A DNA stretch of 64,000 nucleotides from Arthonia radiata (Eukaryota; Ascomycota; Arthoniomycetes; Arthoniales; Arthoniaceae). The notes beneath the pieces are model-generated. The model had not been told where the DNA came from. It was given only the letters and a program-made list of their open reading frames with translations, and did not search any database. The translations under genes and the position numbers were made by a program. The stretch is from assembly GCA_002989075.1 (NCBI GenBank), contig PSQN01000002.1, forward strand, positions 326,097 to 390,096. Direction: 5' to 3'. This document shows positions 29,520-40,812 of this stretch, piece after piece (the first letter of the stretch is position 1; the number at the start of each line of letters is the position of its first letter).

Positions 29520-31576
29520 ATGTTCAAGAAGAAGCCAACAGTAAGTCTCACCGCTCTTGTGGTTCTTGAGACTCTTGCTCAAAATCCTCTCTAGATCAAG
29601 ACGTTGAGTCCGTTACGCTCCTCTGATCGACGGAAGACGGCCGATCGCATCATTGCAGACTACGGACTCCAGGTGCCCACGGGCTCTGCAGCGACCGAGG
29701 AAGGCAGCACTGAAGCCACAAGCGCATTGTCAAGCCTAAGGAAGTCGCTGCTGCCAGAGAACGCATTGTCCGCCAAATTCAACACCACGTCAGGTCCACA
29801 GCTCAAGGAGGTCAATGGAATCGTCTATGTGGGCAGCCATGGCTGGAATGAACAGCGAGTGCTGTGGGTGAAGATTGGAGAGACGTTGTATCCGTCAGGT
29901 GGGTGGCCGTTCAACGACCGTCTTGATCTCTAGTATTGACGCTGGCAGTGTACACGCTCTGGAAGAACCCTCGACTGCTGCCGCTGTTACATACACCATC
30001 TTTTGTTGTTGGCAAGCTAAAGGGTGGCGCTGACCTCATGACGCCTGGACTGGCTGGACCACCATTCCCCCACAAAGCGAAGAAGGGCGCCGTCGTCGCC
30101 ATAGCGAGTCTCGAAGACCCATCCGTGCCTGTAGCGGTCGGCACATGTGTCATTGATGTTGCGAGTCTACAGACCACTCAAGGCGCAAAAGGACAAGCAG
30201 TCGAGACGTTTCATTGGGCGGGTGATGACCTCTGGGACTGGTCGACATCCGGCAAGCCTGGTTCGGCGGCTCCCAAGGAGATACCTGAGTGGCTGGAAGA
30301 TCAAGCAGATCAGTTGGCGGAGGCTACTGCCGACATGAACGTGGGCGACGAAGACGAAGATGATGCCGGCGGAGTCGCCCTACAGTCGCGTAGCGAGGAA
30401 TCTGAGAAGGCACCGCCACGCAATGAGCATGTGGAGGGGGAGGACGCCTTCGCCGAGCTTGTTGGCGATGGTGGTGGAGGTGAAAAGCTGACCACGCCGG
30501 AGATCGACGACATCTTCCTCAACGCCTTCTTGTTCGGCGTTCACAAGCAGAAGCAGGACCGTCGCAACGAAGAGAAGCACGGTCTTAGCTTCCCACTCAC
30601 ACAGTCATTCATCATGTCACATCTTGTCCTACCTTTCCTACCCACCTTCACACCCGAGCAAACAGCATCTCTGCAGATCAAGAAAACAAGCTGGAAAAAT
30701 GCACGCAAGTTTATCATGTTCCTGGACAAGAAGGAGTTGGTGTTGGCCAAGGACGTGAAGAATGAAGCGGTTATCCGAGACATTGATTTCGATGACCGGA
30801 CGATCAAAGAGTTCCAGCCATACCGGCTTCCTAAGAAAGAGCCCACAGGTGCAGCCGCACCTACAAACGGGCAGGCGTCAAAGGCGGCTCCGGAAGGTGC
30901 TGATGATTCAGTCGGCCAGCAGTTGAAAACGCAAACACTGTACAAACCACGGGACAGTCTGTCAGCCATATTCAAGGACGCAGACCCCTCGAAGGGCTCC
31001 TACTATACGTCTGCGGACATTCGCAGAGCGGTGACATCCTACATCGAATCCAACGATCTCATCTCACCTACTAACAAGCGGCTCGTGACACTAGATCCTC
31101 AGATCTCGAATGCGGTCCTCACCACGAGCAATGCCGTCGACAAGGATGTTCTCGCTAAGGGCGTGATACCACGTGATATCTTGATAGAGCGGGTAACTTC
31201 ATTGTGCTCACCGTTCCATCTCATCCTCCGCAACGAGGAAACGTTGGAATCAACCACAGTCAAACCCAAAGCTGGCGCGCCATCTCAGATTGGCATCATC
31301 ATCGAGACACGCGGCGGCAACAAGACAGCCACGCGCGTGCATGGCTTTGAAAGCTATTTTGTACCTGCGCAGCCCCTTGCAGATGAGCTGCGCAAGAGCT
31401 GTGCGGGTAGCACGAGCGTGGAGCCGTTCAAGGGAGGCAAGGGGATGGAGGTCATGATTCAGGGTCCGCAGAAGGATGCGGTCATCAAGGCGCTCGAGAA
31501 GCGTGGTGTCAACAAGCAGTGGGTTGAGACGACGGATAAGACTAAGAACAAGAAAGGATCATCTCGCGCGGGATGA
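29520..31576 (+). CDS. TMA64: eIF2D/Tma64-like translation factor (3 exons, 650 aa)
   Basis: Exons 29520-29540, 29595-29898 and 29949-31576 close in frame. The first exon has only seven codons (MFKKKPT). Intron 2 (GTGGGT..CTGGCAG) joins LYPS to VYTLWKNP, a continuous family block. The N-terminal part is the DUF1947/PUA region (EVNGIVYVGSHGWNEQRVLWVKIGETLYPS, VGTCVIDV), the middle holds a winged-helix and SWIB-like region (about 330-500), and the C-terminus (about 555-640) is SUI1-like (SQIGIIIETRGGNKTATRVHGFESYF). Ligatin/eIF2D binds the 40S subunit and acts in non-canonical initiation and recycling of tRNA and mRNA after termination. Confidence 0.88.
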
Positions 31577-31663
31577 ACTTGAGGAGTTGAGAGGACGATC
31601 TGGTTCTGAAAGAAGATTACCGCTCCTGGAGCAGGGATCAGGAGAACATGCGCAACACGCTCC

Positions 31664-31900
31664 TCATCTTCGCTTCCTGGGGCGGACCCTGAAGATTGAA
31701 GAAGACAGCTCCGGCAAAGCTTCGCCGGGTGTGTAGTAGAAGACACTTGATGAGCTTGTAGGATAAAGGTTGTATGAGGGAAGCTCGCAGGAATAGATCT
31801 TCAACGGCTGCTCAGGAACAGGCCAAGCGTAACAGATCCGATCCTGGTTTAGGGTGAGCTGGTAGCGCGTCTCCTTAGCGGTGTGTGGTGTTGCAGACAT
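31664..31900 (-). CDS. Short hypothetical protein, possibly one exon of a larger gene
   Basis: An ATG at 31900 starts 78 codons beginning MSATPHTAKETRYQ. Blocks such as LTLNQDRICYAWPVPEQPLK and YYTPGEALPELSSSIFRVR have natural composition rather than that of a shadow frame. It ends 88 bases from the eIF2D stop on the other strand and faces away from the glutaredoxin gene. I do not recognise a family, and an additional exon cannot be excluded. Confidence 0.35.
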   Translation of the reverse strand: MSATPHTAKETRYQLTLNQDRICYAWPVPEQPLKIYSCELPSYNLYPTSSSSVFYYTPGEALPELSSSIFRVRPRKRR

Positions 31901-32347
31901 CGAAGCTTGGCATCGTCCTTCTGAGTGTCCACCTTCCTTCCGCATTTCCAATCACCCTTGTGCTCTCCTTCCACACCTTCCTTCGCCGATCGTTCTCTTC
32001 ACTGCATTATCCATATTGGCCATTAAGCCACCTTTTATTAGAATCCTGCCACGCTGCCGTTTCATATCGCGGCAGGCCGCAACCGGGCATTGAATCTGGA
32101 TCTCATCCCACCTAGACACGGCCTTCTCTGTGAGCAATCCTTCTATGTCGTTAGTGTTGGTAGGAGCTTGAGCATCAGCACATATCTTTCAGGCCACTTA
32201 TACATTGTCTTCGTCAGGCAATAGCTCCTACTGAAATTCGAGCTGCATTTCCACTGAGAAGCTTAGCGACACCCATTCGCCTTCGCGGCGATCTGCAGCC
32301 CCATTGAACACCTTCCCTCCCAGCTTGGCAAATACTCTCACTCCACA
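31901..32347. promoter_or_regulatory. Upstream region of the glutaredoxin gene
   Basis: 447 bases, possibly a divergent promoter if the short frame at 31664-31900 is real. Pyrimidine-rich runs lie just before 32348. No gene was seen. Confidence 0.4.
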
Positions 32348-33736
32348 ATGGCACCCAAATCACCGCCGCCGACACCAACAGCACGCAACCGCGACCGCTC
32401 CCACAACCGCTCCAAACCGCACCACACCTCCCACCACTCTCACCGCCGCCACGCCAGCAACGCCCGTATGCCTTTCGCCCTCAAAGTCCGCTACGCCCTC
32501 TTCTTCGCCCTCCTCCTTGTCCTCGTCGTCATCTACGTTACCACCGGGCCCGCTTCAACACGCAACTCCGAGTTCTACAAGCGCACAGTCGCGCTGATGG
32601 AGTACCGCGCGGGAAAGGGCCCGGCGCCGGACGACAACGGACAGATCCCCGAGCGGCCGATCCATAGAGCGGGTGGGCTGCACTTCGCTGAGGGGGATCA
32701 CCACTTGACGCCGCAAGAGCGCCTGGCGATGGAGGCGGGGAAGTTGAAGGGCGAGCCGCCTGTCGGACCGGATGGTCAGCCGATTGGGCTTGACGGCGAG
32801 CAGATCCGCGGTGAGACGGAGGAGATCGGGCCCGTGGATCAGAGTCATCAACGTGGTCAGCGACCGCTGATCGATACGGATGCGAAGTTACGGGAACGAC
32901 TGAATAAAGCGGAGCGAGAGGCGAAGAAGAGCGCGGATGAGAAGTATCGCGCGCTTAAGGATATCGAGGCGGAAGTGCGCAAGGAGCGGGAGATGCGTGG
33001 GCAAGATCCGAATGCGCCGTTGGCTGGCAAGGCGGACAAGAAGGGAGGCAAACATGACGATGAGGACCATGACCATGACGAGGTGATCGAGCGCTCGAAG
33101 AACAAGGGCAAAGACAAGTCCGTCGCAGGCCGGAAGAAGGTGCCCGCCGAGCCGGCTGAGCCCTTAGAGAAGGAGTCGGCGGCGAAGAGCGAGGCGAAGG
33201 AGAAGGCGCTGAAAGACGAGGAAGACGACGACAAGGCACCCTACGCCGCCCCGTCATCGACATCAGTCGCAGAAACCAAGAAGAAGACGCCCGAGGAAAA
33301 GCAAAAGGAAAAAGAAGAAGACGAGCAGTCCCACCACCTGCGCACCGTGCTGGCTGAGATCCTCGCGAAGTCGCCTGTCACCATCTTCAGCAAGACGTAC
33401 TGCCCCTTCTCGATGAAAGCGAAGCGCATACTCCTGGACGCGTACAGCATCAGACCTGCGCCCTTCGTAGTTGAGCTCAACGAGCACCCTGAGGGCGTGG
33501 CACTGCAGCAACTGTTACAGAAGACAACCGGGCGGAGAACAGTGCCGAATGTCCTCGTGAATGGGAAGAGTATTGGCGGCGGGGACGAGTGCGAGTTGCT
33601 GTGGAAGAACGGAGAACTGCCGGCGCGCATCCAGCAAATGGCGGGAAAGCGCGTGGAGAGCGTGGTGAACAATTATGGCTATGGGCAGAGCCCGCCACAG
33701 CAGCCGAAGATGGTGGAGGGGGCGTTGAAGGCGTGA
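32348..33736 (+). CDS. Membrane-anchored monothiol-type glutaredoxin with a long charged stem (462 aa)
   Basis: Single exon, ATG at 32348 in the context CACAATGG. Residues 1-40 are a basic cytosolic tail. About 45-64 (KVRYALFFALLLVLVVIYVT) form a signal anchor. About 65-325 form a Glu/Lys/Asp-rich stem with coiled-coil character. The glutaredoxin domain runs about 328-450, with active site TYCPFSMKAKR (Cys352-Pro-Phe-Ser355), TVPNVLVNGKSIGGGDE (TVP and GG motifs) and a C-terminal extension. CPFS and the membrane anchor are as in yeast Grx6/Grx7 of the early secretory pathway. The stem is much longer than in the yeast proteins. A role in thiol redox control or Fe-S binding in the ER/Golgi lumen is inferred. 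Confidence 0.82.
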   Translation: MAPKSPPPTPTARNRDRSHNRSKPHHTSHHSHRRHASNARMPFALKVRYALFFALLLVLVVIYVTTGPASTRNSEFYKRTVALMEYRAGKGPAPDDNGQIPERPIHRAGGLHFAEGDHHLTPQERLAMEAGKLKGEPPVGPDGQPIGLDGEQIRGETEEIGPVDQSHQRGQRPLIDTDAKLRERLNKAEREAKKSADEKYRALKDIEAEVRKEREMRGQDPNAPLAGKADKKGGKHDDEDHDHDEVIERSKNKGKDKSVAGRKKVPAEPAEPLEKESAAKSEAKEKALKDEEDDDKAPYAAPSSTSVAETKKKTPEEKQKEKEEDEQSHHLRTVLAEILAKSPVTIFSKTYCPFSMKAKRILLDAYSIRPAPFVVELNEHPEGVALQQLLQKTTGRRTVPNVLVNGKSIGGGDECELLWKNGELPARIQQMAGKRVESVVNNYGYGQSPPQQPKMVEGALKA

Positions 33737-34760
33737 GTCGCCTCGTTAAGGAGGATCCTGTAGAACGTAAGATGATACCCAGGTAATGGCGCCATGGAGT
33801 AATGACCCTATGGAGATATGCGCTTAATGTGAACAGCTTTCTGATCAGCACTTCAATTATCCTGCTTATGACTGGCTTTATCATGACACTAATAACTACG
33901 ATAGACATGTTGCTGTCAAATGCAAGCTTCACCCGTCAGGCGGTGAACATGTTTGCCCATTGCCTTGTATTTGATGTCTTCTGTTGACATCCTCCCCTAC
34001 TGCACCGACGCGCTCGCATCCAATTACACGGTCTTAGTGTTACGAACAGCTCATCTCATCCGACTTCAGACGCGAAACTCAACCCTGAGCCCTCAACGCA
34101 CTCATACCTGGACCACATGTGGGCCCCCCCTTCGTTCGACGCCTTTCATCTCCATACATGCCAACATCCCTCGTCACCCCTCCATACGCCTTCACAATCC
34201 CATAGTGGCCACGTGCATGCGCAGCTCACACATTACTTACACCTGCTCCAGCATCCAAGCGAAAATACCCGCAGGGTCTTGATACAACATGAGTTGTGGA
34301 GATGCTAAAGCATGGCCGCGCTGGTGCTCGATGTACTCGAGGCGAGGCTGCCTCTGAACTTGCGAGATAAGGGAAGCGTTCGGGGATAAGCGATGCTGAT
34401 TGACAATGGGAAGGCGCTAAAGCCGCGTGGGATATGCGGCATGAAGCGTGATGCAGTTACGTGGCCCTCCTCGTTATGGAAAGTCCTCTTCGCTTTAAGG
34501 GGCGTCGTCAGAAGGCAACGATGAAGAGGAAGATCGATGAAGCTGAGATGGGTGCAAGGTTGATCCTTTGGATGACAACACTGAGTGCTGACCACGATCG
34601 AAATTTGCTGCGAAACGCCTCCTGTTCAGGACGACTTCTGCTGAAACAAACGCAAACAGACGACCAGCGCCGACAAGCCTCACCAACATCGGACTCCTCA
34701 CAACGCACATCCATCCCACTCTCTGCACTGTGAACACCGCCCAAATATCCCAACCCGTGC
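33737..34760. other. Intergenic, nothing recognised
   Basis: About 1 kb between two convergent genes. No long frame with natural composition and no RNA gene or repeat was found. Confidence 0.4.
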
Positions 34761-36481
34761 TCAAGACAAATCAAACCCCCCCGCCAACCCCATAACCCCC
34801 TCCGGATCCACCGCCCTCCTCACACTCCTCAACCTCTCCGCATTGGCCCCATAAAGCGCCTCCGCACTCGTCCCGGTGATCGCATAATTCGGATACGCGG
34901 TGAAGCTATCCTTGTAGATCCCCTCCTTCTTGGCCTCGGCGATCAGGAACGCGACACTCTCACGCATGGCGCTGTACCAGAAGTCGTCGTCGGCGGGGGA
35001 CGTCCAGGCGAAATACAGGTTTAGAGGCAAAGGGGAGTCGGCGTGCGGGAACGCGGAATCGGTGGCGAAAGAGCCGTAGGGCAGGAAGGGCTCGACGTCG
35101 TAGGAGATTGCGTTGGCGCTGTGCGTGGGGGAGAGGGCGCCGTAGAACTGTTTTTGTTAGCGCCGTCCTGAGCACGGAAATCACCGTGAAAGTCAAGGCT
35201 CGTGAGAAGGGTAGACAGCGACAATAAGAGTGGGATGGGGGTAACTCACATCCGTCTGATTCTTCACCGCCGCCAGAAAGTTGGGGGTGAGCGCGGTCGT
35301 CGACATCGTATTAAACGTCCCGCGCGGATTCGTCTGCAACTGCGACGGCACGCCGCCCACAAACTCCGCAAACGTCTGCTGCTTCACCGTATCGAACAGA
35401 CTCGGTATTGCATCAAACGGCTTGAAGCTGTCCGGCTCCTCCGGCCCATCATACACAAACAGCGCCAGCACCGACGTGCCCGTCGCGCCCCCAGACAACG
35501 TGGTGATAACCTGCGCCTTGGGGTCTTTATTACACCTAAAGAACTCCGCCGTCGCATCGATGACTTTCTGTGTCTGGTCCGCCCCGTACGCGCGAATCCC
35601 CGCGAATACCTGAGGGGGCTGCGGGTGCGTGTAGAATTCCGCGGAAGTGACGACGCCGAAGCGGTTGAGCCCGCCTTTGAGCGCGAAGAAGAGGTCTGGC
35701 GTGTCTTTGGAGACTGTTGTGATGGTGCCGTTGGGGAGGACGAGATTGAAGGTTTTGACGGTGTCGCAGGTGAGGCCGTATTGGTTTGTTTTCCAGGAGT
35801 AGCCGCCGCCGAGGGTGAAGCCGCCGACGCCGGGGCCTTGGACGCGGCCGCCGACGACGTTGACGCCGGTGGGGTCGAGGGCTTTGTAGGCGTCGTACCA
35901 GGTCTAGGCACACTGCGGTCAGTGGAGGAGGGATTGGGGAGGGAGATTACATACCAGGCCCATGCCGAGCTCGACGTAGGATTTGTCTGGGGAGACGTTG
36001 ACCTGGGAGAAGCGGTTGAGGTTGATGTGTACGCCGGTGGTGCTGGAGAAGCCGGGGTTGGAGGCGTGGCCGCCTGAGCGGACGGCGAAGGGCGTCTTAG
36101 TGGAGGCGATGATGGTCATCTGTGGCTGTTAGATTGACGCGGAGGGTGGAGCTGTTTGTTCGAGACCTACTGCTGCTGATACGTCTTCTGGCGACGCTAC
36201 TTCCAACACGCATGCTGGTGTCTGCGTGGATGTGCCATACCAATGGTGGATGTCGTTCGTGAAATTGAGGCCGACTATCGTGATGCATGAGCGAAGCAAA
36301 GCGTCAGCGGAAGATGTATACAACACATACGAGGATATATCACACCACTGGCGGGCGATATCTTCTCTTCAATGCTTTTACATGTTGTTGCAGCGTCAGC
36401 TCTTGCATGCAACTGGCCCGCAGGAGAGGCAGATGCCAGCGCAAGACCGCTCAAAAGCAGCACTTCGGAAGAGAACATCAT
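34761..36481 (-). CDS. Secreted FAD-linked (BBE-like) oxidoreductase (5 exons, 486 aa)
   Basis: Exons 36481-36331, 36274-36171, 36119-35955, 35903-35250 and 35147-34761 close in frame; donors are GTATGT, GTAGGT, GTATGT and GTGAGT. Residues 1-19 (MMFSSEVLLLSGLALASAS) form a signal peptide. The FAD-binding PCMH-type domain shows FAVRSGGHASNPG, with His103 the expected covalent flavin site, then GVHINLNRF, GGGRVQGPGVGGFTLGGGYSW-like turns and LFFALKGGLNRFGVVT. The C-terminus has a berberine-bridge-like end near YPNYAI and LRSVRRAVDPEGVM. It probably oxidises an alcohol, sugar or secondary metabolite outside the cell. Nothing nearby suggests a metabolite cluster. Confidence 0.82.
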
Positions 36482-37909
36482 CTTGCTGTTGACCTAAAGG
36501 AAAGCAATGAAGAGCAACGAACGAAGTCTTTCCAAGACAGAACGATTGTGTTACTACAGCCATCCAAGGCTGCATATATACCTTTACGGACAAACCTTCC
36601 ATGTCCGCACATCCATCCCAGCCACTTGTGCCGAAAACACAGCAAGCTTGTCAGCACAACGTTTATTGGAGGCTCAAACCCGCCGATCACCTCGAGAGGC
36701 TATCCTTTTTCGGCTAGATAGCGACACAAGAAGCGAAACGCCCTGCATTGGTGCGGGAGGTTCCTATGATCTACAGGCACCTTCATGACAGAGACCCTTT
36801 GCATTTCAAAGTCCAGCATGTGTGTGCGAAGAGACGAAGGCTGATGGCTTAAGCCACGGTGGATGGTCCGAGGCACGGAGGATTTTGGCTCGCTCTTTAG
36901 CGTTGTTTAGCGCTTACTTTAGCTTCGTGCCAGAGTGCGAAAACGATGGAGGTAAACAAGGGTGGACGCTTCATATAAGAAGGCTAGGGCCATCCTTGAT
37001 CCTGACACTGATTGCAACAATAATGTGGCTTCGACTCATGGTACGCTGTCTTTCTGCAGAAGAAGGTTCGAAACACAATCAAAGTTGTTCTAAAAGGCTG
37101 TTGGCCGCTGAAGCTGAACACAAAGCTGTGACGAGTCGGCGCCAGTAGAATCTGAGACCGGGGGTTACTCTCTTCCAAAGGTCACATATAACCACAAGAA
37201 TGTGAAATCAGTAGTCTTGGGAGTCGATTGGTCTCCAAAATCGCAAAGTATCGCGCGCTGAGGTCTGATCATGCCATAAACTGAGAAACAAGCTCCTGCA
37301 ATGGAACGACCCTATCTGCTTAAAGCATGTCAAATAGCAACATTAATTGCTTCTATCGAATCCGATATAGCAAAGAGACACGCGTTCAAGAACAGGCTTG
37401 TCAGCTTCATATCTCACCGTGGAAAACTGATGGCCAAAGTATTTGCAACCATACCGTATTTTTGCGTCGAGGCCCATGTATCCATTGGGGGAGCACGAGA
37501 CACGCGTACGTTTTCGAAGACTAGCTTTCGCATGCACTTACACCTGAGGGTATGCTGAGTGGAATAAAATCGGAACGCTGTGTGTTCGATGTCTTTTGTC
37601 GGTCGCCACTGCGACACCAACGTCAGCAACACTCGAGTATTTATGGTCCTAGTGGAAACGTCGGTTTCATGAATGTGAAGGCCACTGAACACGCTGTGAA
37701 GTTTTGTGCGGGGTGCGCTGTTTGTGTGTGCAGGCAGTGGACCATGATTCAAGATATTGATATTGTACGCCTTGTTTGTCAGGCACGCACAGCACGATAA
37801 ATTTCGCTTACCTAAGCTAGACCCACTCCCACAATTGCAGGACCTCACCACCACGACGAGACGATCAGACATTTGACGCTCAGCCTTCACCACCAGCACA
37901 GTCGCCAAG
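36482..37909. other. Intergenic, promoter of RPL9 at its right end
   Basis: 1.4 kb without a convincing gene. A minus-strand frame at 37414-37920 overlaps the RPL9 start and has unnatural composition. No repeat or RNA gene was seen. Confidence 0.4.
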
Positions 37910-38739
37910 ATGAAGTACATCTACAGCGCGCAGGAGCTCAAGATCCCTGAGAAGGGTGCGCACCATCCTCCACAGCTTCATGAGCAGTGCACCACCCACT
38001 AACAATCGCACTACAGTGCAAGTCCATATCAAGACGCGCATCGTCACAGTTGAGGGCCCACGAGGTATGCATTACACCTAGCAGCTCCCAGCACGTTTCT
38101 ATGCCTCCGCAACAGTTCGATACAGATAGCAATCAGACACCATCTGACACGAACCGCACCAGGCAAACTCATAAAGAACCTCCAACATCTCGCCGTCTCC
38201 TTCCAGCAAACCAAGCGCGACACCATCAGCATCGAGATGCACCACGGCGCCCGCAAATCCGTCGCCTGTCTCCGCACCGTCCGCTCCATCATCGATAACA
38301 TGATCACGGGTGTGACGAAGGGCTACAAGTACAAGATGCGCTACGTCTACGCTCACTTTCCCATCAATGTCAATATCAATAAGATTGAGGAGACTGGGCT
38401 GCCTGAGGTTGAGATTCGGTATGTCTGCAACAAGAGGTTGCTGCAAGATGTCCCGAGAAAAATCGCCAGCGATGTGCAGGAGAGAGTGAAGGCTGATACC
38501 ATAACAGAAACTTCATCGGCGAGAAGCTCGTCCGGAGAGTCCCGATGCACGCTGGTGTCGAAGTCGCGCCGTCGAAGAACGTGAAAGATCAGCTTGAAGT
38601 CACAGGCAATGATCTAGAGGCGGTCAGTCAGAGCGCGGCGGACATTCAGCAGGCGTGCCGGGTGCGGAACAAGGATATCCGGAAGTTCTTGGACGGTCTG
38701 TACGTGAGCGAGCGGGGCAATATCGCGGAGGCATCATAG
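37910..38739 (+). CDS. RPL9: 60S ribosomal protein L9 (uL6) (4 exons, 193 aa)
   Basis: Exons 37910-37955, 38017-38064, 38163-38418 and 38508-38739 join to 193 aa, the usual length. Recognisable blocks: [97 protein letters not shown], and [20 protein letters not shown] followed by [13 protein letters not shown]. Introns of 61, 98 and 89 bases, the first two near the start, are normal for fungal ribosomal-protein genes. It is a structural component of the large ribosomal subunit. Confidence 0.95.
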
Positions 38740-39021
38740 ATGTGGGCGTGAAAGTGCGGCCCGTGCAAGCCGCGAACGGGAAAGGAACACGATGGTTCTG
38801 CACGCATAGCGCAATCGAGAGTTACGGAAGGATCATCAGCCCTTTGATCTTGCTTAACGGGTAGCGTATGCTCTGGCAGTTCCCCACGACCATGCAATTG
38901 AAATCCCTTCCATCCTTGAAGCGAGATCAAGCTGCAATGATACCCGAGCGCAAGTCCTCCATCATGCAAGCTCCTCGTCCCGACCACTCAAATCTCCCCC
39001 CTCCCTGCCTTCTAGCGATCA

Positions 39022-40253
39022 CTACCGCCCACCAACCCTCACAGTAACAACAACCCCCGGCAACCCCCCCACCCCAACCTCCCCCCTCACCTCCGCCTCC
39101 ACCCCCAACCCAGCCAACACGCCCCTCACCACGCCCACCGGAAACGCCAAAAACAGCACCGCTTGCTTGCCCGCCTCCTCCAGTCCCGCGCCCCCAAACA
39201 GGCCACTGTTCGGGGGTAACGCGTCCACCGCCTCCTCGATCTCTTCTACCCGCTTCGTAGACTTACGCTTCGCTTCCCCCGCGCTTGCCGAGTCGGTGGG
39301 TTTGGCGAGTGCCGCGGGATTGAGAGAGGATGCTGGCGTGAGTGAGGGTAAAGAGCAGCGTTTGAGCGGGTGGAAGAGATTATCTGTCAGTACGAAAGTG
39401 CCGCGATGGTTCGTCTTGAGGTTGTCGATTTGTTTGCGAAACAGCGCGGTCCAGAGGTCTTTGCAGAGAAATTTGATGATGTCGAGGATGTTGGTGGGTG
39501 GCGGGAGAGGGGCGGTGAGGGGGTGGTCTGAGGGCACGGGGGCGGGGTGGTGGAGGAGGGGGTGGGTTGCGCTGAGGCTGTGTGGTCGTCAGCGGTCGTG
39601 CTTTGCAAGTGTATAGGAGGGGACAGGTGGTTGACGTACGATTCCACGGCTCCTTGGCCGACTCTGTACCCCGTCTTCTCCAGACGCTCGTATGTCTTTT
39701 CTCGTAGCTCTTCTTCCTCTAGATGCTGCGGCTTCGGCTTATCTTTGTCTTTTCTGCTGCGGCCGCTGGCGAGGGAGCGGCGCGCGCTGACGGGGGAACC
39801 TTGCTCGGTGTCTGTGCGTTGGGCTGTGGGTGCGGGTTTGGTGGACGCAGGATCTGCATCAGGCGGTTGGAGGTGGCCGGTGAATTGCAGGTCAGAGCGG
39901 TAGAGAGTGTTGGTTGTGCGTTGCCTGTTAGTCGTCTCATCAGCGCCGGTTCAGATTGCGTTATGTACAACAATGCGCTCGCGTGCTGGCTCTCGGGACC
40001 GAAACCATCTTCCTGAAACCACCCTGAATTCGCCAATGATTGTACTCCGCATATCTATCCTTGATCCTCTCCAGCTTGTCCGCGCAGCAGTCGAAGTACG
40101 AAGGAAACAGGGCATGCTCACTCACGCCATCGGCACCATCTCAATCATGAGGAAATCCAGGCAACTCTGCGCGACGAGCAATGGCCGGCCCTGCTCATCG
40201 CGTTCTCGATCTGCTGTGACAGCCGTCGCCGCCGTTGCCGCTGCGGCGGCCAT
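39022..40253 (-). CDS. TRS33: TRAPP complex subunit TRS33/TRAPPC6-like (3 exons, 322 aa)
   Basis: Exons 40253-40126, 39924-39640 and 39577-39022 close in frame. Intron 1 is about 200 bases (GTGAGT..TAACAG). The N-terminus is Ala-rich and then SCLDFLMIEMVPMAQRTTNTLYR. A low-complexity Ser/Pro insert (about 65-105) precedes EEEELREKTYERLEKTGYRVGQGAVE. The last exon has NILDIIKFLCKDLWTALFRKQIDNLKTNHRGTFVL and a conserved hydrophobic end. This is the Bet3-family fold of Trs33, a subunit of the TRAPP tethering and Rab-GEF complexes at the Golgi. Compared with the yeast protein it is extended by linkers. Confidence 0.85.
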
Positions 40254-40812
40254 TTGATCGTCTTAAACACAGCGCGGCGGAAATGGAGGTTCGATGCGCA
40301 TTCGCGATGCTTTTTGATCTCAAAGAGAGTCGCAGAGGAGTTTGTTGCGCGGTCTGCGGTCTGCAGGATTCGCGCGTCTGTGACGCTGCTTATTTGAGGA
40401 CGTGGTAGATTTGAGATTTGAGCGGATTGGGGTCGAAGTTTCGGAGCAAGTCATGGATGTGTGCTGAGAAATGTTCACGCGGTCAAGCAGTAGTCTATGC
40501 TAGCCAGTCTACAAGTGACATCCCGATCAATACAGATGCAGTACGTATTGAAAGCAATATAACTGGCGCAAGATGTTCTGAGCTGCAATTGCTCAAGGCG
40601 CGTCACTGCGCGTCTTCGCGCTGTTCACATGCTACTTCACTATTTGTACAGGTGCGCGATCATTCCATCTTTGAGGCCTGACCTCCCGTTGAGAGCCTCC
40701 TTTTGCTCATTATCATGCAGTCATTGCCTCGTGTCCCTTACGTTCACCCAGGCCGTTGAACCGAAAGTGGAATCGTGCCTCATGGAATGTCAACATGCTT
40801 CATTGTCTGATG
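40254..40812. other. Intergenic, nothing recognised
   Basis: 559 bases between the TRS33 start and the stop of the SUMO ligase gene. No gene was seen. Confidence 0.4.

Noticed and set aside
35202-36077. Plus-strand frame of 291 aa opposite the FAD oxidoreductase
   Set aside because: The minus strand carries a complete spliced oxidoreductase with catalytic motifs. The plus frame is Arg/Val/Gly-rich shadow.
37414-37920. Minus-strand frame of 168 aa upstream of RPL9
   Set aside because: It overlaps the RPL9 start codon, shows no domain and has an unnatural Cys/Arg mix.
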